This document shows, piece by piece, positions 1-7,956 of a stretch of DNA of 64,000 nucleotides (positions within the stretch are counted from its first letter, which is position 1; every line of letters begins with the position of its first letter). The stretch covers positions 1,550,001 through 1,614,000 of the forward strand of contig NZ_JACKXE010000001.1 in NCBI RefSeq assembly GCF_014212315.1, read 5' to 3'. The DNA comes from Nocardioides luti. Its GTDB lineage: Bacteria > Actinomycetota > Actinomycetes > Propionibacteriales > Nocardioidaceae. The position numbers and the translations under genes are program-made. Below the pieces are notes generated by a model. The model was not told where the DNA came from. It saw nothing but the letters and a program-made list of their open reading frames with translations, and did no database searches.

Positions 1-735
1 GAGCGCGAGCGCGGGGAAGACCAGCAGCGAGGCACCGATGATGGCCAGCGGCGAGGAGTGCGCGTCGGTCATGGCCGACGTCCAGTCGCTGAACGTGCCG
101 GGGTTCGCCAGCACGTGCCGGAAGCCGTTCACGACGACGACGGCGCTGAGCCCGAGGTAGGCCACCACCAGGACGACCGCGATGCCGATCGCCTCGCTGA
201 AGCCCTTGAGGAACACTCCGGCCAGCAGCGCCAGGAGGGCCAGCGTCACCGCGACCTCGTGCCCGGACAGCGACGAGCGGAGGTAGGGGTTCTCGACCAG
301 GTGCGCCGACGCGTCGGCCGCCGACAGGGTGATCGTGATGACGAAGCCGGTGGCGACGAAGCCGATGAGCGCGAGCACGAGGAGCTTGCTCGGCCAGTAC
401 GACAGCAGCTTCTCCAGCATGGACAGGCTGCCGTCGCCGTACGGGCTCTCCTGGGCGACGCGGCGGTACATCGGCAGCGCCCCGAACAGCGTCACCAGCA
501 CGAGCACCAGGGTCGCCACCGGCGCCAGCGCCCCGGCCGCGAGCGCCGCGATGCCGGGCTGGTAGCCGAGCGTCGAGAAGTAGTCGACGCCGGTCAGGCA
601 CATCACCTGCCACCAGGCCTTGGTCTGGTGCTCGGACTCCTCGCGCTCCCGGTCGCTCTGCCCGCTCGGGGCCGGGTGCTCGGACTGCAGGAACCAGCGT
701 CGTACGGCGCCGGGCGCCACGGCCGTCTTCGTCAC
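1..735 (-). CDS. APC-family amino acid permease, 5' part (cut by left edge)
   Basis: N-terminal 245 codons of an integral membrane transporter that continues beyond the left edge. After a charged cytoplasmic leader of about 40 residues the protein reads WWQVMCLTGVDYFSTLGYQP, the signature of large actinobacterial APC-superfamily amino acid permeases. At least four hydrophobic helices follow (around residues 56-80, 107-128, 158-178 and 184-205). The start is a GTG at 733-735. Substrate cannot be told from sequence. Full-length relatives usually have about 12 helices and a cytoplasmic tail, neither of which can be checked here. Confidence 0.8.
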   Translation of the reverse strand, partial: MTKTAVAPGAVRRWFLQSEHPAPSGQSDREREESEHQTKAWWQVMCLTGVDYFSTLGYQPGIAALAAGALAPVATLVLVLVTLFGALPMYRRVAQESPYGDGSLSMLEKLLSYWPSKLLVLALIGFVATGFVITITLSAADASAHLVENPYLRSSLSGHEVAVTLALLALLAGVFLKGFSEAIGIAVVLVVAYLGLSAVVVVNGFRHVLANPGTFSDWTSAMTDAHSSPLAIIGASLLVFPALAL

Positions 736-992
736 AGCGGAACTGTAGGCCGGGCCGCCGCCCCTCGCGCTGACCACACCGAGTCAGCCTCCGATCGAGT
801 CCGAGCGTGCGTGATCAGCGGGTGATCTGGCCGGTGCGGACCTGGATCACGACGCGGGTGATGGCGCGCTCGTAGGCGTCGGTGCCGGTGAGGGCTGCGG
901 CCGGTCGACGGCCAGGCACTGCCGTGCGAGGCCCTGCGTGCACTGGCGATCACGTACGACGTGCGCCCCCGGAGCTGACGCACCTCGTCCCC
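736..992. other. Intergenic region with a possible decayed coding remnant
   Basis: No intact gene is seen. On the minus strand a reading frame ending in TGA at 815-817 encodes a protein-like tail (LTGTDAYERAITRVV, then IQVRTGQITR) with no convincing start upstream. It may be the broken 3' end of a former gene. No terminator hairpin or RNA gene was recognised. Confidence 0.3.
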
Positions 993-2294
993 TCACGCGG
1001 CCTCCGGCAGCTCCTCGGCCAGCACCCGGCACCACTCGGCAGCCGGCTCGGCGAGCAGCTCCCCCAGCCGCTCGAGCAGCGGCACGTCGGAGGGGAGCAT
1101 CGCGGTCGCCATGCCCCGGACCGCGTCGGGTGACAGCAGCAGCGCCCCGATCACCGACCACGGGTCGATCAGGTCCCCCTCCGCCTCACGCGCCCGCCGC
1201 ATCAGGTCATCCACCGCCTCCTGGCGCTCCCCCTCGGTGGACGCGTCGTCCCACAGCTCCGCGACCGGGTCGAGGAGCTGGTGGGCGAGGTCGAGGGCCC
1301 CCCGCGCCAGCACGTGGGGCACGTCGCGCTCACGCGCCGGCACCTCGGCGACGTCCGCCAGCCACGCCCCCAGCACCGCCGAGGGCACGTCGCTCACGAG
1401 GCCCTGGAGATCCCCCGCCGGTCGGCAGGTCGGGGAGTCGGTCCCGTCCGGCACGGCCCGCAGCGCGTCGTACCAACCGGCAGGATCCGCCGCCACCGCC
1501 CGCGCCACGTCGTCGGGCACGAACAGCGGTGCCGCCTCGAACATCGTGCCGCCGTACGTCGGCACGAGCCGCCCGACGACGCACTCGCCCGGCACGACGA
1601 GGGACGAGCTCCCGATGTTCGGGGTGACCCGCACCTCCCGATCCCCCAGGTCGATCCACAGGTCGCCGAACGTCGAGGTCTCCAGCAGCCGGTAGCCGCC
1701 CATCGGCGCGGCCGCCCACGCCTGGATCTGGTCGGCGCCGGCAACCAGGTCGGCCGACGCGCCGCTGCGCAGGAACGCGGCGAGGCCCCCGAGCTCGTAG
1801 AGGAACAGCTGGCGGTAGACCCAGTCGTGGTCCATCACCCGGGCCATCCGGTCCGCCTCGTCGACGCCGGGCAGCGTGCCCGGTCCGCCGCGCAGCGCGA
1901 TCGCCAGGTCCAGCGCGCGCCGGTGCCGCGAGCGGGCGGCGGCACTCCCGGTCGGCGACAGGTGCTGCAACGCCTGCGCCAGGATCCACCGCGAGGTCAC
2001 CCAGCGCGGCAGCACCGGACCGAGGGTCGTGAGCTGCAGCAGGCGCCGCACCCGCCACGGCCGCCAGAAGGCCGCCGACGCCGGCAGCTGCCGGGCCAGC
2101 TCGTCGATGATCCTGAGCGCTCCGAGGGCGTCCCCACGCGCCTCGGCCTCGTCCGCCGCGACCACCGCGGCCATGTTCCGACGGAACTCCGGCGAGGCAG
2201 GGTCCTCGGCGCTGCGCGCACCCGAGCGCGGACGCGGGCGCGGGCCCGGTCGGCGTGACGATCGGCGGTGGTGACGTCCCCGTGACTTCGGCAT
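993..2294 (-). CDS. Hypothetical protein, 433 aa
   Basis: Family not recognised. The first 25 residues are very rich in Arg, His and Pro and are probably disordered or nucleic-acid binding. The body is a soluble alpha/beta protein with an acidic, helix-rich C-terminal third. The Trp-rich stretch around residues 80-120 and the alanine-rich helices recall SEC-C/TPR-linked hypothetical proteins, but no catalytic motif can be named. Start chosen at ATG 2292-2294. A GGAGG lies only 1 nt before it, which is too close for a normal ribosome-binding site, so an internal start such as MAAVVAADEAEARG remains possible. A longer frame upstream runs through AT-richer spacer DNA and was not used. Confidence 0.6.
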   Translation of the reverse strand: MPKSRGRHHRRSSRRPGPRPRPRSGARSAEDPASPEFRRNMAAVVAADEAEARGDALGALRIIDELARQLPASAAFWRPWRVRRLLQLTTLGPVLPRWVTSRWILAQALQHLSPTGSAAARSRHRRALDLAIALRGGPGTLPGVDEADRMARVMDHDWVYRQLFLYELGGLAAFLRSGASADLVAGADQIQAWAAAPMGGYRLLETSTFGDLWIDLGDREVRVTPNIGSSSLVVPGECVVGRLVPTYGGTMFEAAPLFVPDDVARAVAADPAGWYDALRAVPDGTDSPTCRPAGDLQGLVSDVPSAVLGAWLADVAEVPARERDVPHVLARGALDLAHQLLDPVAELWDDASTEGERQEAVDDLMRRAREAEGDLIDPWSVIGALLLSPDAVRGMATAMLPSDVPLLERLGELLAEPAAEWCRVLAEELPEAA

Positions 2295-2441
2295 GCCTCC
2301 ACGATCAGCCGGGGAGGACGCGATCGAAAGCCCCTCCGGGCAATCTGTGGACAACCCCGCCCGAGGTCGTCCGACGACGCGCGGACGCCCCCGAGCCACC
2401 AGGCTCGAGGGCGTCGTCGTACGCCGGAGGCTGCCGCCAGG

Positions 2442-3818
2442 TCAGCCGGCCGGCGAGTAGATGAGCTTCTTGTTGACGAACTCGTCGATGCCGTACGGGC
2501 CGAGCTCGCGGCCCACGCCGGAGCGCTTCGTCCCGCCGAACGGCAGGTCCGCGACCGAGCCCTGTGCGCTGTTGATCCAGACCATCCCGGTGTCGAGCTG
2601 GTCGGCCACGCGGGCGGCGAGGGCGGTGTCGTCGGTGTGCACGGTGCCGCCGAGGCCGAAGCTGGAGCGGTTGGCCAGCTCGATGGCCTCGTCGGCGTCC
2701 CGGACGCGGTAGACGACGGCCGCGGGGCCGAAGAGCTCCTCGCCGAAGGCCCGCATCTCGGGGGTGACGTCGGTGAGGACGGTCGCCTCCATGAAGGCGC
2801 CGGTGCGCTCGACGCGCTTGCCGCCGGTGCGCAAGGTCGCGCCCTTGCTGACGGCGTCGTCGATCTGCTCGACCAGCGTTTGCACGGCCTGCTCGGAGGA
2901 GAGCGGGCCGAAGTCGGTGCCGTCCGCCAGCGGGTCGCCCGGGGTCAGCCCGGCCATCGCCGAGGTGAAGGCGTCGACGAAGTCGTCGTACAACGCGTCG
3001 ACGACGATCATCCGCTTCGCACCGTTGCAGGCCTGGCCGGCGTTGCCCATCCGGCCGGTGACGGCGTTCTCGACGACGGAGGCGAGGTCCTGGGTGTCGA
3101 GCACGATGAACGGGTCGGACCCGCCGAGCTCGAGCACGACCTTCTTGAGGTTGCGCCCGGCGATCTCGGCGACGGCCGAGCCGGCGCGCTCGCTGCCGGT
3201 GACGGAGACGCCGACGACGCGGTCGTCGGCGATGATGTCGGCCGACTGGTCGTTGGTCGCGAAGACGTTGACGTAGGCGTCCCTCGGGAGGCCGGCGTCG
3301 TGGAAGATCTGCTCGATCGCGAGCGCCGACTCGGGGCACTGCGGAGCGTGCTTGAGGATGATCGTGTTGCCGATCATCAGGTTCGGCGCCGCGAAGCGGG
3401 CGACCTGGTAGTACGGGAAGTTCCACGGCATGATCCCGAGCAGCGGTCCGACGGGCTCCTTGCGGACCAGCGCGTCGCCGCCCATCGACGGGCTCAGCGG
3501 GGTGTCCGCGAGCAGGCCGGGGCCCTCGTTCGCGTAGTAGCGGTAGATCGACGCGACCAGCTGCAGCTCGCCCTTGCCCTCCTTGAGGGGCTTGCCCATC
3601 TCGCGGGCGATGATCGTGGCCAGCTCGTCGGCGCGCTCGTCGTAGAGGTCGGCGACGCGGAGCAGCACCTTCGTGCGCTCCTCCTTGCTGGTGGTGCGCC
3701 AGTCGGCGTACGCCGCGTGCGAGCGTGCCAGCACGTCCTGGATCTCGGCGTCGGTGGCGGTCTCGAACTCGTTCTCGACCTCGGCCGTGGCCGGGTTGAC
3801 GACCTGGTAGTCGCTCAT
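2442..3818 (-). CDS. Aldehyde dehydrogenase, succinate-semialdehyde dehydrogenase type
   Basis: NAD(P)-dependent aldehyde dehydrogenase of 458 aa, the length of mycobacterial GabD1. It oxidises an aldehyde, plausibly succinate semialdehyde, to the acid. Visible signatures are PWNFP around residue 131 (oxyanion Asn133), the coenzyme fold to about residue 230, general base Glu230 in LELGGSDPF, and catalytic Cys264 in GQACNGAKR. The C-terminal FGGTKRSGVGRELG motif is also typical. GQAC rather than the more common GQ(V/I)C agrees with the GabD1/Sad-like branch. No GABA transaminase lies next to it, so the physiological aldehyde is uncertain. The gene stands alone, with about 150 nt before and after it. 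Confidence 0.88.
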   Translation of the reverse strand: MSDYQVVNPATAEVENEFETATDAEIQDVLARSHAAYADWRTTSKEERTKVLLRVADLYDERADELATIIAREMGKPLKEGKGELQLVASIYRYYANEGPGLLADTPLSPSMGGDALVRKEPVGPLLGIMPWNFPYYQVARFAAPNLMIGNTIILKHAPQCPESALAIEQIFHDAGLPRDAYVNVFATNDQSADIIADDRVVGVSVTGSERAGSAVAEIAGRNLKKVVLELGGSDPFIVLDTQDLASVVENAVTGRMGNAGQACNGAKRMIVVDALYDDFVDAFTSAMAGLTPGDPLADGTDFGPLSSEQAVQTLVEQIDDAVSKGATLRTGGKRVERTGAFMEATVLTDVTPEMRAFGEELFGPAAVVYRVRDADEAIELANRSSFGLGGTVHTDDTALAARVADQLDTGMVWINSAQGSVADLPFGGTKRSGVGRELGPYGIDEFVNKKLIYSPAG

Positions 3819-3966
3819 GTGCGTCCTCTCGCTGGGGGTGGCTCGCTCTCGACGCTACGTCGGGGGCGGCCCCGGACAAGGGCTGCGGCTGGTGAGCATC
3901 GACACCGCGGCGAGGAGGAATGAAACCGCCGACAGCGGGACCCGATCGGCCGGCGTCGGGACCCGG

Positions 3967-5448
3967 TCAGCCGGCGTCCGGCACGTCGTCGCGCACCTCG
4001 GCGCCGGTGGCCGGCGACCACATCCCGCGCTCGCCGTCGAGCCACGCCTCCAGGTCGGGCTCGTGCAGCTCGGCGCCCGAGAGGGCGGGTACGACGAGGG
4101 ACACCACGAGACCGGCGAGCACGAGCCCGAGGCTGATCCAGAGCCCGACGTCGATGCCGGAGGCGAGCGAGGACCGGGTCTGGGCGAGGTGCACGACCAC
4201 CGGGCCGACGGCGAAGCTGGCGGTGAGCCGCAGCAGCTGCACGAGCGCGAACGCGCGGCCCAGCAGGTCCGCGCGCACGCCCAGTCCGGCGAGGAAGAGG
4301 CCGGGAGCGATGGTGGCGCCGGCCCCGAAGCCAAGCACCGCCGTGGCCGCCGGGGCCAGCCAGTCGACGTTCGAGGCCGAGAGGAGCAGCAGCGCCGCGG
4401 TGGCGACCGCGAGGGCGCCCAGGCCGATGTTGACCAGGACGGGGAGGTAGCGCGTGCGGAAGGTCGCGGTGATCGCGACCGAGGCCACCGCCAGGCCGAG
4501 CGGCATCGGCCAGAAGAGCAGGCCCGCAGCGGCGGGCGACTCCTTCGCGACCCCCGCCAGGTGCAGCTGCACGAGCTCGACCACGGTCACGGTGGCCGCG
4601 CCCGCGATCATCGCGACGAGCGTGCCGGTGACCGGCAGCTGCGTCGAGAGCTCGCGGACCGGCATCAGCGAGGTGTCCTTGCCGCGCTCGACCAGGACCA
4701 GCACGACGACCGCGGCGGTGCCGGCGACGAACAGCACCCAGAAGACGTACGACGCCAGGGTGACCGTCGCGACCAGCGAGGTCGCGAGGTAGGTCAGCAG
4801 CACCCCGGTGGTCGCGAGCGCCAGGGCGGAGCGGTCGATCGGCAGGTCCGGGTCCAGCGGGTCGAGGTCCGGGTAGCCGAGGGCGGCGACCACCACCCCG
4901 GCGACCGCCGCACCGACCACCACCCACATCAGCGTGCGCCAGGCGGCCGCGTCGGCGGCGTACCCCCCGACGAGGGGACCGAGCGTGGTGCCGCCGAAGA
5001 TGCCGAGGCTCGCCAGGCCCATGGTGCGTGGCAGCGGGCCGGCGCCGAAGCCGGTCATCAGCGGCGGCAGCGCCGAGATCACCATCAGGCCGGTGGCACC
5101 GCCCTGGACGACGCGACCGGCGAGGAAGAGCGGCAGCGACGGCGCGAGCACGACCAGGACCGAGCCGACGAGGAACGCGGCGGCGTACCCCAGGAAGAGC
5201 GGTCGCTGCACGAAGCGCTGCGCCAGCATCGACGCGACGACCACGCCGAGCGCGAGGCCGGCGTTGGCGAGGCCGTTGGTGACCTGGAGCCAGGTCGTCG
5301 ACGTGCCGAGGTCGTCGACGATCTGCGGGGTCAGCGGCAGCAGCGCGGTGCTCAGCACCAGGCTGGGCGTCAGCGCCAGCAGCACGGTGGCGACCGCCAG
5401 CGGGTAGCTGCCGCGCAGCCGGGCGCCCGGTCCGTCCGTCACGGTCAC
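3967..5448 (-). CDS. MFS transporter, DHA2-like drug exporter
   Basis: Major facilitator superfamily protein of 493 aa with about 14 predicted hydrophobic segments, as in the 14-TM drug:H+ antiporter family (QacA/EmrB type). Visible landmarks are an N-terminal helix ending LLPLTPQIVDDLG, a loop-2-like GLALGVVVASMLAQRF, and the GRVVQGGATGLMV / LGPLVGGY region corresponding to motifs B and C. The C-terminal 40 residues are a hydrophilic acidic tail. Likely exports hydrophobic compounds using the proton gradient; no substrate can be assigned. Start is the GTG at the N-terminal MTVTDGPGARLRG. Confidence 0.82.
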   Translation of the reverse strand: MTVTDGPGARLRGSYPLAVATVLLALTPSLVLSTALLPLTPQIVDDLGTSTTWLQVTNGLANAGLALGVVVASMLAQRFVQRPLFLGYAAAFLVGSVLVVLAPSLPLFLAGRVVQGGATGLMVISALPPLMTGFGAGPLPRTMGLASLGIFGGTTLGPLVGGYAADAAAWRTLMWVVVGAAVAGVVVAALGYPDLDPLDPDLPIDRSALALATTGVLLTYLATSLVATVTLASYVFWVLFVAGTAAVVVLVLVERGKDTSLMPVRELSTQLPVTGTLVAMIAGAATVTVVELVQLHLAGVAKESPAAAGLLFWPMPLGLAVASVAITATFRTRYLPVLVNIGLGALAVATAALLLLSASNVDWLAPAATAVLGFGAGATIAPGLFLAGLGVRADLLGRAFALVQLLRLTASFAVGPVVVHLAQTRSSLASGIDVGLWISLGLVLAGLVVSLVVPALSGAELHEPDLEAWLDGERGMWSPATGAEVRDDVPDAG

Positions 5449-5464
5449 TCCTTCGTCACGGGCC

Positions 5465-6235
5465 TCAGCCCGACGGGACCGCCGAGGGGGTCGGGGTGGG
5501 CAGGCTGGGGGGCTGGGTCGTCGTCGCCGCCGTCGGAGTCGTCGACGGGTCGGTGCTGGGGCTGGCGGTGTCGGTGGGCGACGTCGACGGCGAGGGGGAC
5601 GGCTCGACGGACCCGCTGGGGTCCTGGCTCGGGTCCTGGCCGGGGCTGTCGCTCGGCGTCCTCGTCGGCTGGCCGGTGCTCCCGCCGCCGCCTCCGAGGT
5701 GGGTGATGGTGGTCCCGCCGGAGCCGCCGCCGGTGTACGACGACACGCTGCGCCCGGCGACCAGCTCGAAGCCGGTGATCACGACGACTGCGAGGAGGAA
5801 CAGGCCGGCGGCGTACGCCCCGATCCGCTTCCACGGCAGCAGCGCGAGCCGCTCGCGCCAGCTCAGCGTCGCGGGCTCGTCGGCGACCGCCTCGAGATCG
5901 TCCTGGGCCTCCGCGAGTCGCTCGTCGGCATGGTCGAGGTGGGACTCCGCCTCGCGCCCGGCGCGGGCACGCCCGGCCCGGCGTACCTCCGCCTGGGCGA
6001 CGCCGACCTTGCGCAACGCCGTCGTCTGGGCCTGCGCGAGGCGGTAGCGGCTGCGCGCGAGCCCCTGGCTGTAGAGCGCGCTGCCGACCGTGATCACGAC
6101 GCTGCCGACCGCCGCGCCGATGATCGTGCCGGCGGCACCGAGCGTCGAGAGCAGGACCGCGGAGGAGACCGCGGCGAGCGCACCGGCGACGGTCTTCAGC
6201 CAGTCGATCTCGAAGCGGGGCAGGTCGTCGGTCAT
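5465..6235 (-). CDS. Membrane protein with coiled coil and Ser/Thr/Pro-rich tail, 256 aa
   Basis: Function unknown. Residues 10-50 form two Ala/Gly-rich membrane segments. Residues about 55-115 are a charged Ala/Arg/Glu helix likely to be a coiled coil. A third membrane helix (IGAYAAGLFLLAVVVITGFE) follows around residue 130. The rest is a Gly-rich hinge and a low-complexity Ser/Thr/Pro/Asp tail of about 80 residues. The layout suggests a coiled coil on one side of the membrane and a flexible, possibly glycosylated, wall-spanning tail on the other. Start ATG at 6233-6235 gives MTDDLPRFEIDW. The MFS gene starts 16 nt downstream, so the two may share a transcript. Confidence 0.72.
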   Translation of the reverse strand: MTDDLPRFEIDWLKTVAGALAAVSSAVLLSTLGAAGTIIGAAVGSVVITVGSALYSQGLARSRYRLAQAQTTALRKVGVAQAEVRRAGRARAGREAESHLDHADERLAEAQDDLEAVADEPATLSWRERLALLPWKRIGAYAAGLFLLAVVVITGFELVAGRSVSSYTGGGSGGTTITHLGGGGGSTGQPTRTPSDSPGQDPSQDPSGSVEPSPSPSTSPTDTASPSTDPSTTPTAATTTQPPSLPTPTPSAVPSG

Positions 6236-6279
6236 CGGAGTCAGTATGCCGACGCCGTGGCTGCGCCTCCCCGGGAGGT

Positions 6280-6738
6280 CTAGCGGTTGCGGCGCCAGAT
6301 GCTCGCGTTCAGCGCGGTCGCGAACGCCGTCCACGCGACGTACGGCGCCAAGGCGGCCGCGGCCTTGCGGTCGTGCCGCGCGGTCTCGCGGAGCAGGGCA
6401 AGGTTCAGCACGTCGAGCGTGAGGATCACGCCCATCCCCGCCGCCGGCGACTGCCGGTCGAAGAACGCCCAGTTCCACGCCGCGTTGGTCGCCAGGTTGG
6501 CCCCGGTCAGCACCTCGAGCCGGGTCCGGTCGCCCGGCGCGGCCCGGTCGATCGCCCGCCCGGTCCCCCACGCGATCAGCCCGTAGAGCGGCGTCCACAC
6601 CAATGGGAACGCGATCCCCGGCGGCTGCCACCGCGGCTTGTCGAGCGCGGCGTACCACGCGGAGTCGGGGTCGGTGCCCTTGGCGCCGAGCGCCGCGGTG
6701 GCCGCGGTAAGGACGGAGGTGATCGCAGTCGCGCGCAT
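6280..6738 (-). CDS. tspO: TspO/MBR family membrane protein
   Basis: 152-aa integral membrane protein of the translocator/tryptophan-rich sensory protein family, which binds porphyrins and related ligands. The family hallmarks are visible: WYAALDKPRWQPPG near residue 28, then FPLVWTPLYGLIAWG, NLATNAAWNWAFFDRQSP and a closing VAWTAFATALNASIWRRN. Five hydrophobic segments can be drawn, the usual number. Physiological ligand and role in this organism are unknown. It lies upstream of the coiled-coil membrane protein in the same direction with a 44-nt gap. Confidence 0.88.
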   Translation of the reverse strand: MRATAITSVLTAATAALGAKGTDPDSAWYAALDKPRWQPPGIAFPLVWTPLYGLIAWGTGRAIDRAAPGDRTRLEVLTGANLATNAAWNWAFFDRQSPAAGMGVILTLDVLNLALLRETARHDRKAAAALAPYVAWTAFATALNASIWRRNR

Positions 6739-6760
6739 GCCTCAGGTCTACCTCGCCGCT

Positions 6761-6795
6761 GGTCGAGTAGGGCGCGCAGCGCCCGTATCGAGACC
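6761..6795. repeat. Dispersed palindromic repeat, GGTCGAGTAG type, intergenic copy
   Basis: A 35-nt element with outer arms GGTCGA / TCGAGACC and an inner perfect hairpin GGGCGC-gca-GCGCCC. The same family recurs at 37485-37518 and, inside coding sequence, at 8152-8187; a short variant lies at 11067-11090. This copy sits just downstream of the stop codon of the small gene at 6800-6976 (minus strand), so it could also act as its terminator or as an mRNA-stabilising hairpin. Confidence 0.8.
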
Positions 6796-6799
6796 CGCC

Positions 6800-6976
6800 C
6801 TACTCGTCGTCGTCGAGCAGCTCCCCGAACCCGAGCTCCCGCACGAAGTCGACCGTCTCGGCACGCTCCGCCGCCCGCGCGCGGGCCCGCCGCGCATCAG
6901 CCCGGACCTGCTCGTCACGAGCGGCCTGGGCGACAGCCTCGTCCTCCTCGGACGGACCGTCGGGCTCGGTGCCCAC
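6800..6976 (-). CDS. Small charged protein, 58 aa, coupled to the EVE gene
   Basis: Starts at a GTG three bases after the stop codon of the EVE-domain gene, which suggests translational coupling. The product is very acidic at both ends (EPDGPSEEDE at the N-terminus, LLDDDE at the C-terminus) and has a central Arg/Ala-rich helix (VRADARRARARAAERAE). It ends immediately before the palindromic repeat. No family recognised; it could be a small adaptor or regulatory helix. Existence rests on coupling, clean codon usage and the compact fit between the stop of the upstream gene and the repeat. Confidence 0.6.
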   Translation of the reverse strand: MGTEPDGPSEEDEAVAQAARDEQVRADARRARARAAERAETVDFVRELGFGELLDDDE

Positions 6977-6979
6977 GGC

Positions 6980-7402
6980 TCAGGCCGTCATCGCCGCACG
7001 GATGGTCGCGAAGTCCTCCGCCGACACCTCGAAGAGCCCCTGCCGGAACGGCACGCCCCACTGCTTCACGTCGGTGATGAACGACAGCTGCTCCAGCAGC
7101 GCCCCGGCCGGCGCCGGGTGCGTGCCCTGCTCGAACTCCATGTCCAGCCGCCACGGCTTGAAGTCCGGCCGCACGGTCACCTGGGTCGGCTCGTCCGACG
7201 CGATCGTCCCGATCGCGGTGAACTGCCGCAGCGGACTCCCCGACCGCATCGCGGTCCGCGGCGAGTAGAACACCAGCCCGTCCCCGCGCTTCAGCTTCCG
7301 CAGCCCGGTGTCCTTGCCGTGGTGCGCCTGCGTGAACCCACCCTCCACCGCCAGCTGCACGTGCTCCAGGCTGACGGTGTTGATCCAGTACGACGCTGCC
7401 AT
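6980..7402 (-). CDS. EVE domain-containing protein
   Basis: 140-aa single-domain protein of the EVE/PUA-like superfamily, whose members bind modified bases or RNA. Visible features are the opening SYWINTVSLEHVQLA, the KRGDGLVFYSPRT strand-loop and FTAIGTIASDEPTQV, followed by the aromatic FKPWRLDMEF. The start ATG at 7400-7402 matches this family N-terminus; the frame is open further upstream but unlike protein. It heads a probable two-gene unit with the 58-aa protein. In other bacteria EVE proteins are often linked to restriction of modified DNA. Nothing of that kind is adjacent here. Confidence 0.82.
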   Translation of the reverse strand: MAASYWINTVSLEHVQLAVEGGFTQAHHGKDTGLRKLKRGDGLVFYSPRTAMRSGSPLRQFTAIGTIASDEPTQVTVRPDFKPWRLDMEFEQGTHPAPAGALLEQLSFITDVKQWGVPFRQGLFEVSAEDFATIRAAMTA

Positions 7403-7609
7403 GCCACTCCCTCGTGATCCGTGTGCGACGAGCATGACAGCCGTGGTCGACGCCGACGACAGGCCCCGCAGCAATCGGCTGCCCGGTGGTGACCATGTCC
7501 CGCTGTGGACGGTTTTTGGGTCATGGCCCCGAGGCTGTGGAAAACACCCCACCCTTGGCCACGGGAGTTCCGGCCGACTCGGCTGGGACACGGGAAATCG
7601 GGGGATGAC

Positions 7610-7879
7610 ATGAAGGCCAGATCCACACTTGCGGGCTTCGCGGTCGCAATGCTCAGCGTGACGGCGCCCGTCGCGTTCATCGCACCGGCACAGGCCGCGC
7701 ACGGGCACTCGGCAGTGGTCGCCAAGCAGCACGCCTGCACGAAGACGTCGTCGGGCACGTGCATCAAGGGCGGACAGTTCTGTCCGCAGGCGAAGTACGG
7801 CAAGAACGGCTGGGATGCCAAGGGGCGGCGCTACGTGTGCAAGGGCAACCACACGCACCCGCACTGGATGAAGCCCTGA
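7610..7879 (+). CDS. Small secreted protein, 89 aa
   Basis: The N-terminus MKARSTLAGFAVAMLSVTAP followed by VAFIAPAQAA is a classical Sec signal peptide with an AXA cleavage site near residue 29. The mature part of about 60 residues has four cysteines (in HACTK, GTCIKG, QFCPQ and YVCKG), suggesting two disulfides, and a histidine-rich end, CKGNHTHPHWMKP. Start ATG is preceded by a GGGGGA ribosome-binding site. No named family is recognised. The Cys pattern and terminal HTHPHW could bind metal, which is inference only. A perfect hairpin terminator follows. Confidence 0.75.
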   Translation: MKARSTLAGFAVAMLSVTAPVAFIAPAQAAHGHSAVVAKQHACTKTSSGTCIKGGQFCPQAKYGKNGWDAKGRRYVCKGNHTHPHWMKP

Positions 7880-7900
7880 CATCTGGCGCAGCTCACCATG

Positions 7901-7943
7901 CACGAAAGGACCCTTCACCGTGACGGTGAAGGGTCCTTTCGTG
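7901..7943. terminator. Perfect bidirectional hairpin between convergent genes
   Basis: A 21-bp perfect inverted repeat (CACGAAAGGACCCTTCACCGT and its complement) with a 1-nt centre. It lies between the stop of the secreted protein (plus) and the stop of nrdJ (minus), a typical place for a shared rho-independent-type terminator. Confidence 0.85.
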
Positions 7944-7956
7944 ACCTAACGCTCGG

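Noticed and set aside
2340-2352. TGTGGACAA as a DnaA box near the 993-2294 gene
   Set aside because: Single mismatched copy with no partner sites.
2305-3879. 524-codon frame overlapping the aldehyde dehydrogenase
   Set aside because: Shadow of the clear dehydrogenase gene in another frame, with Arg/Pro-rich nonsense composition.
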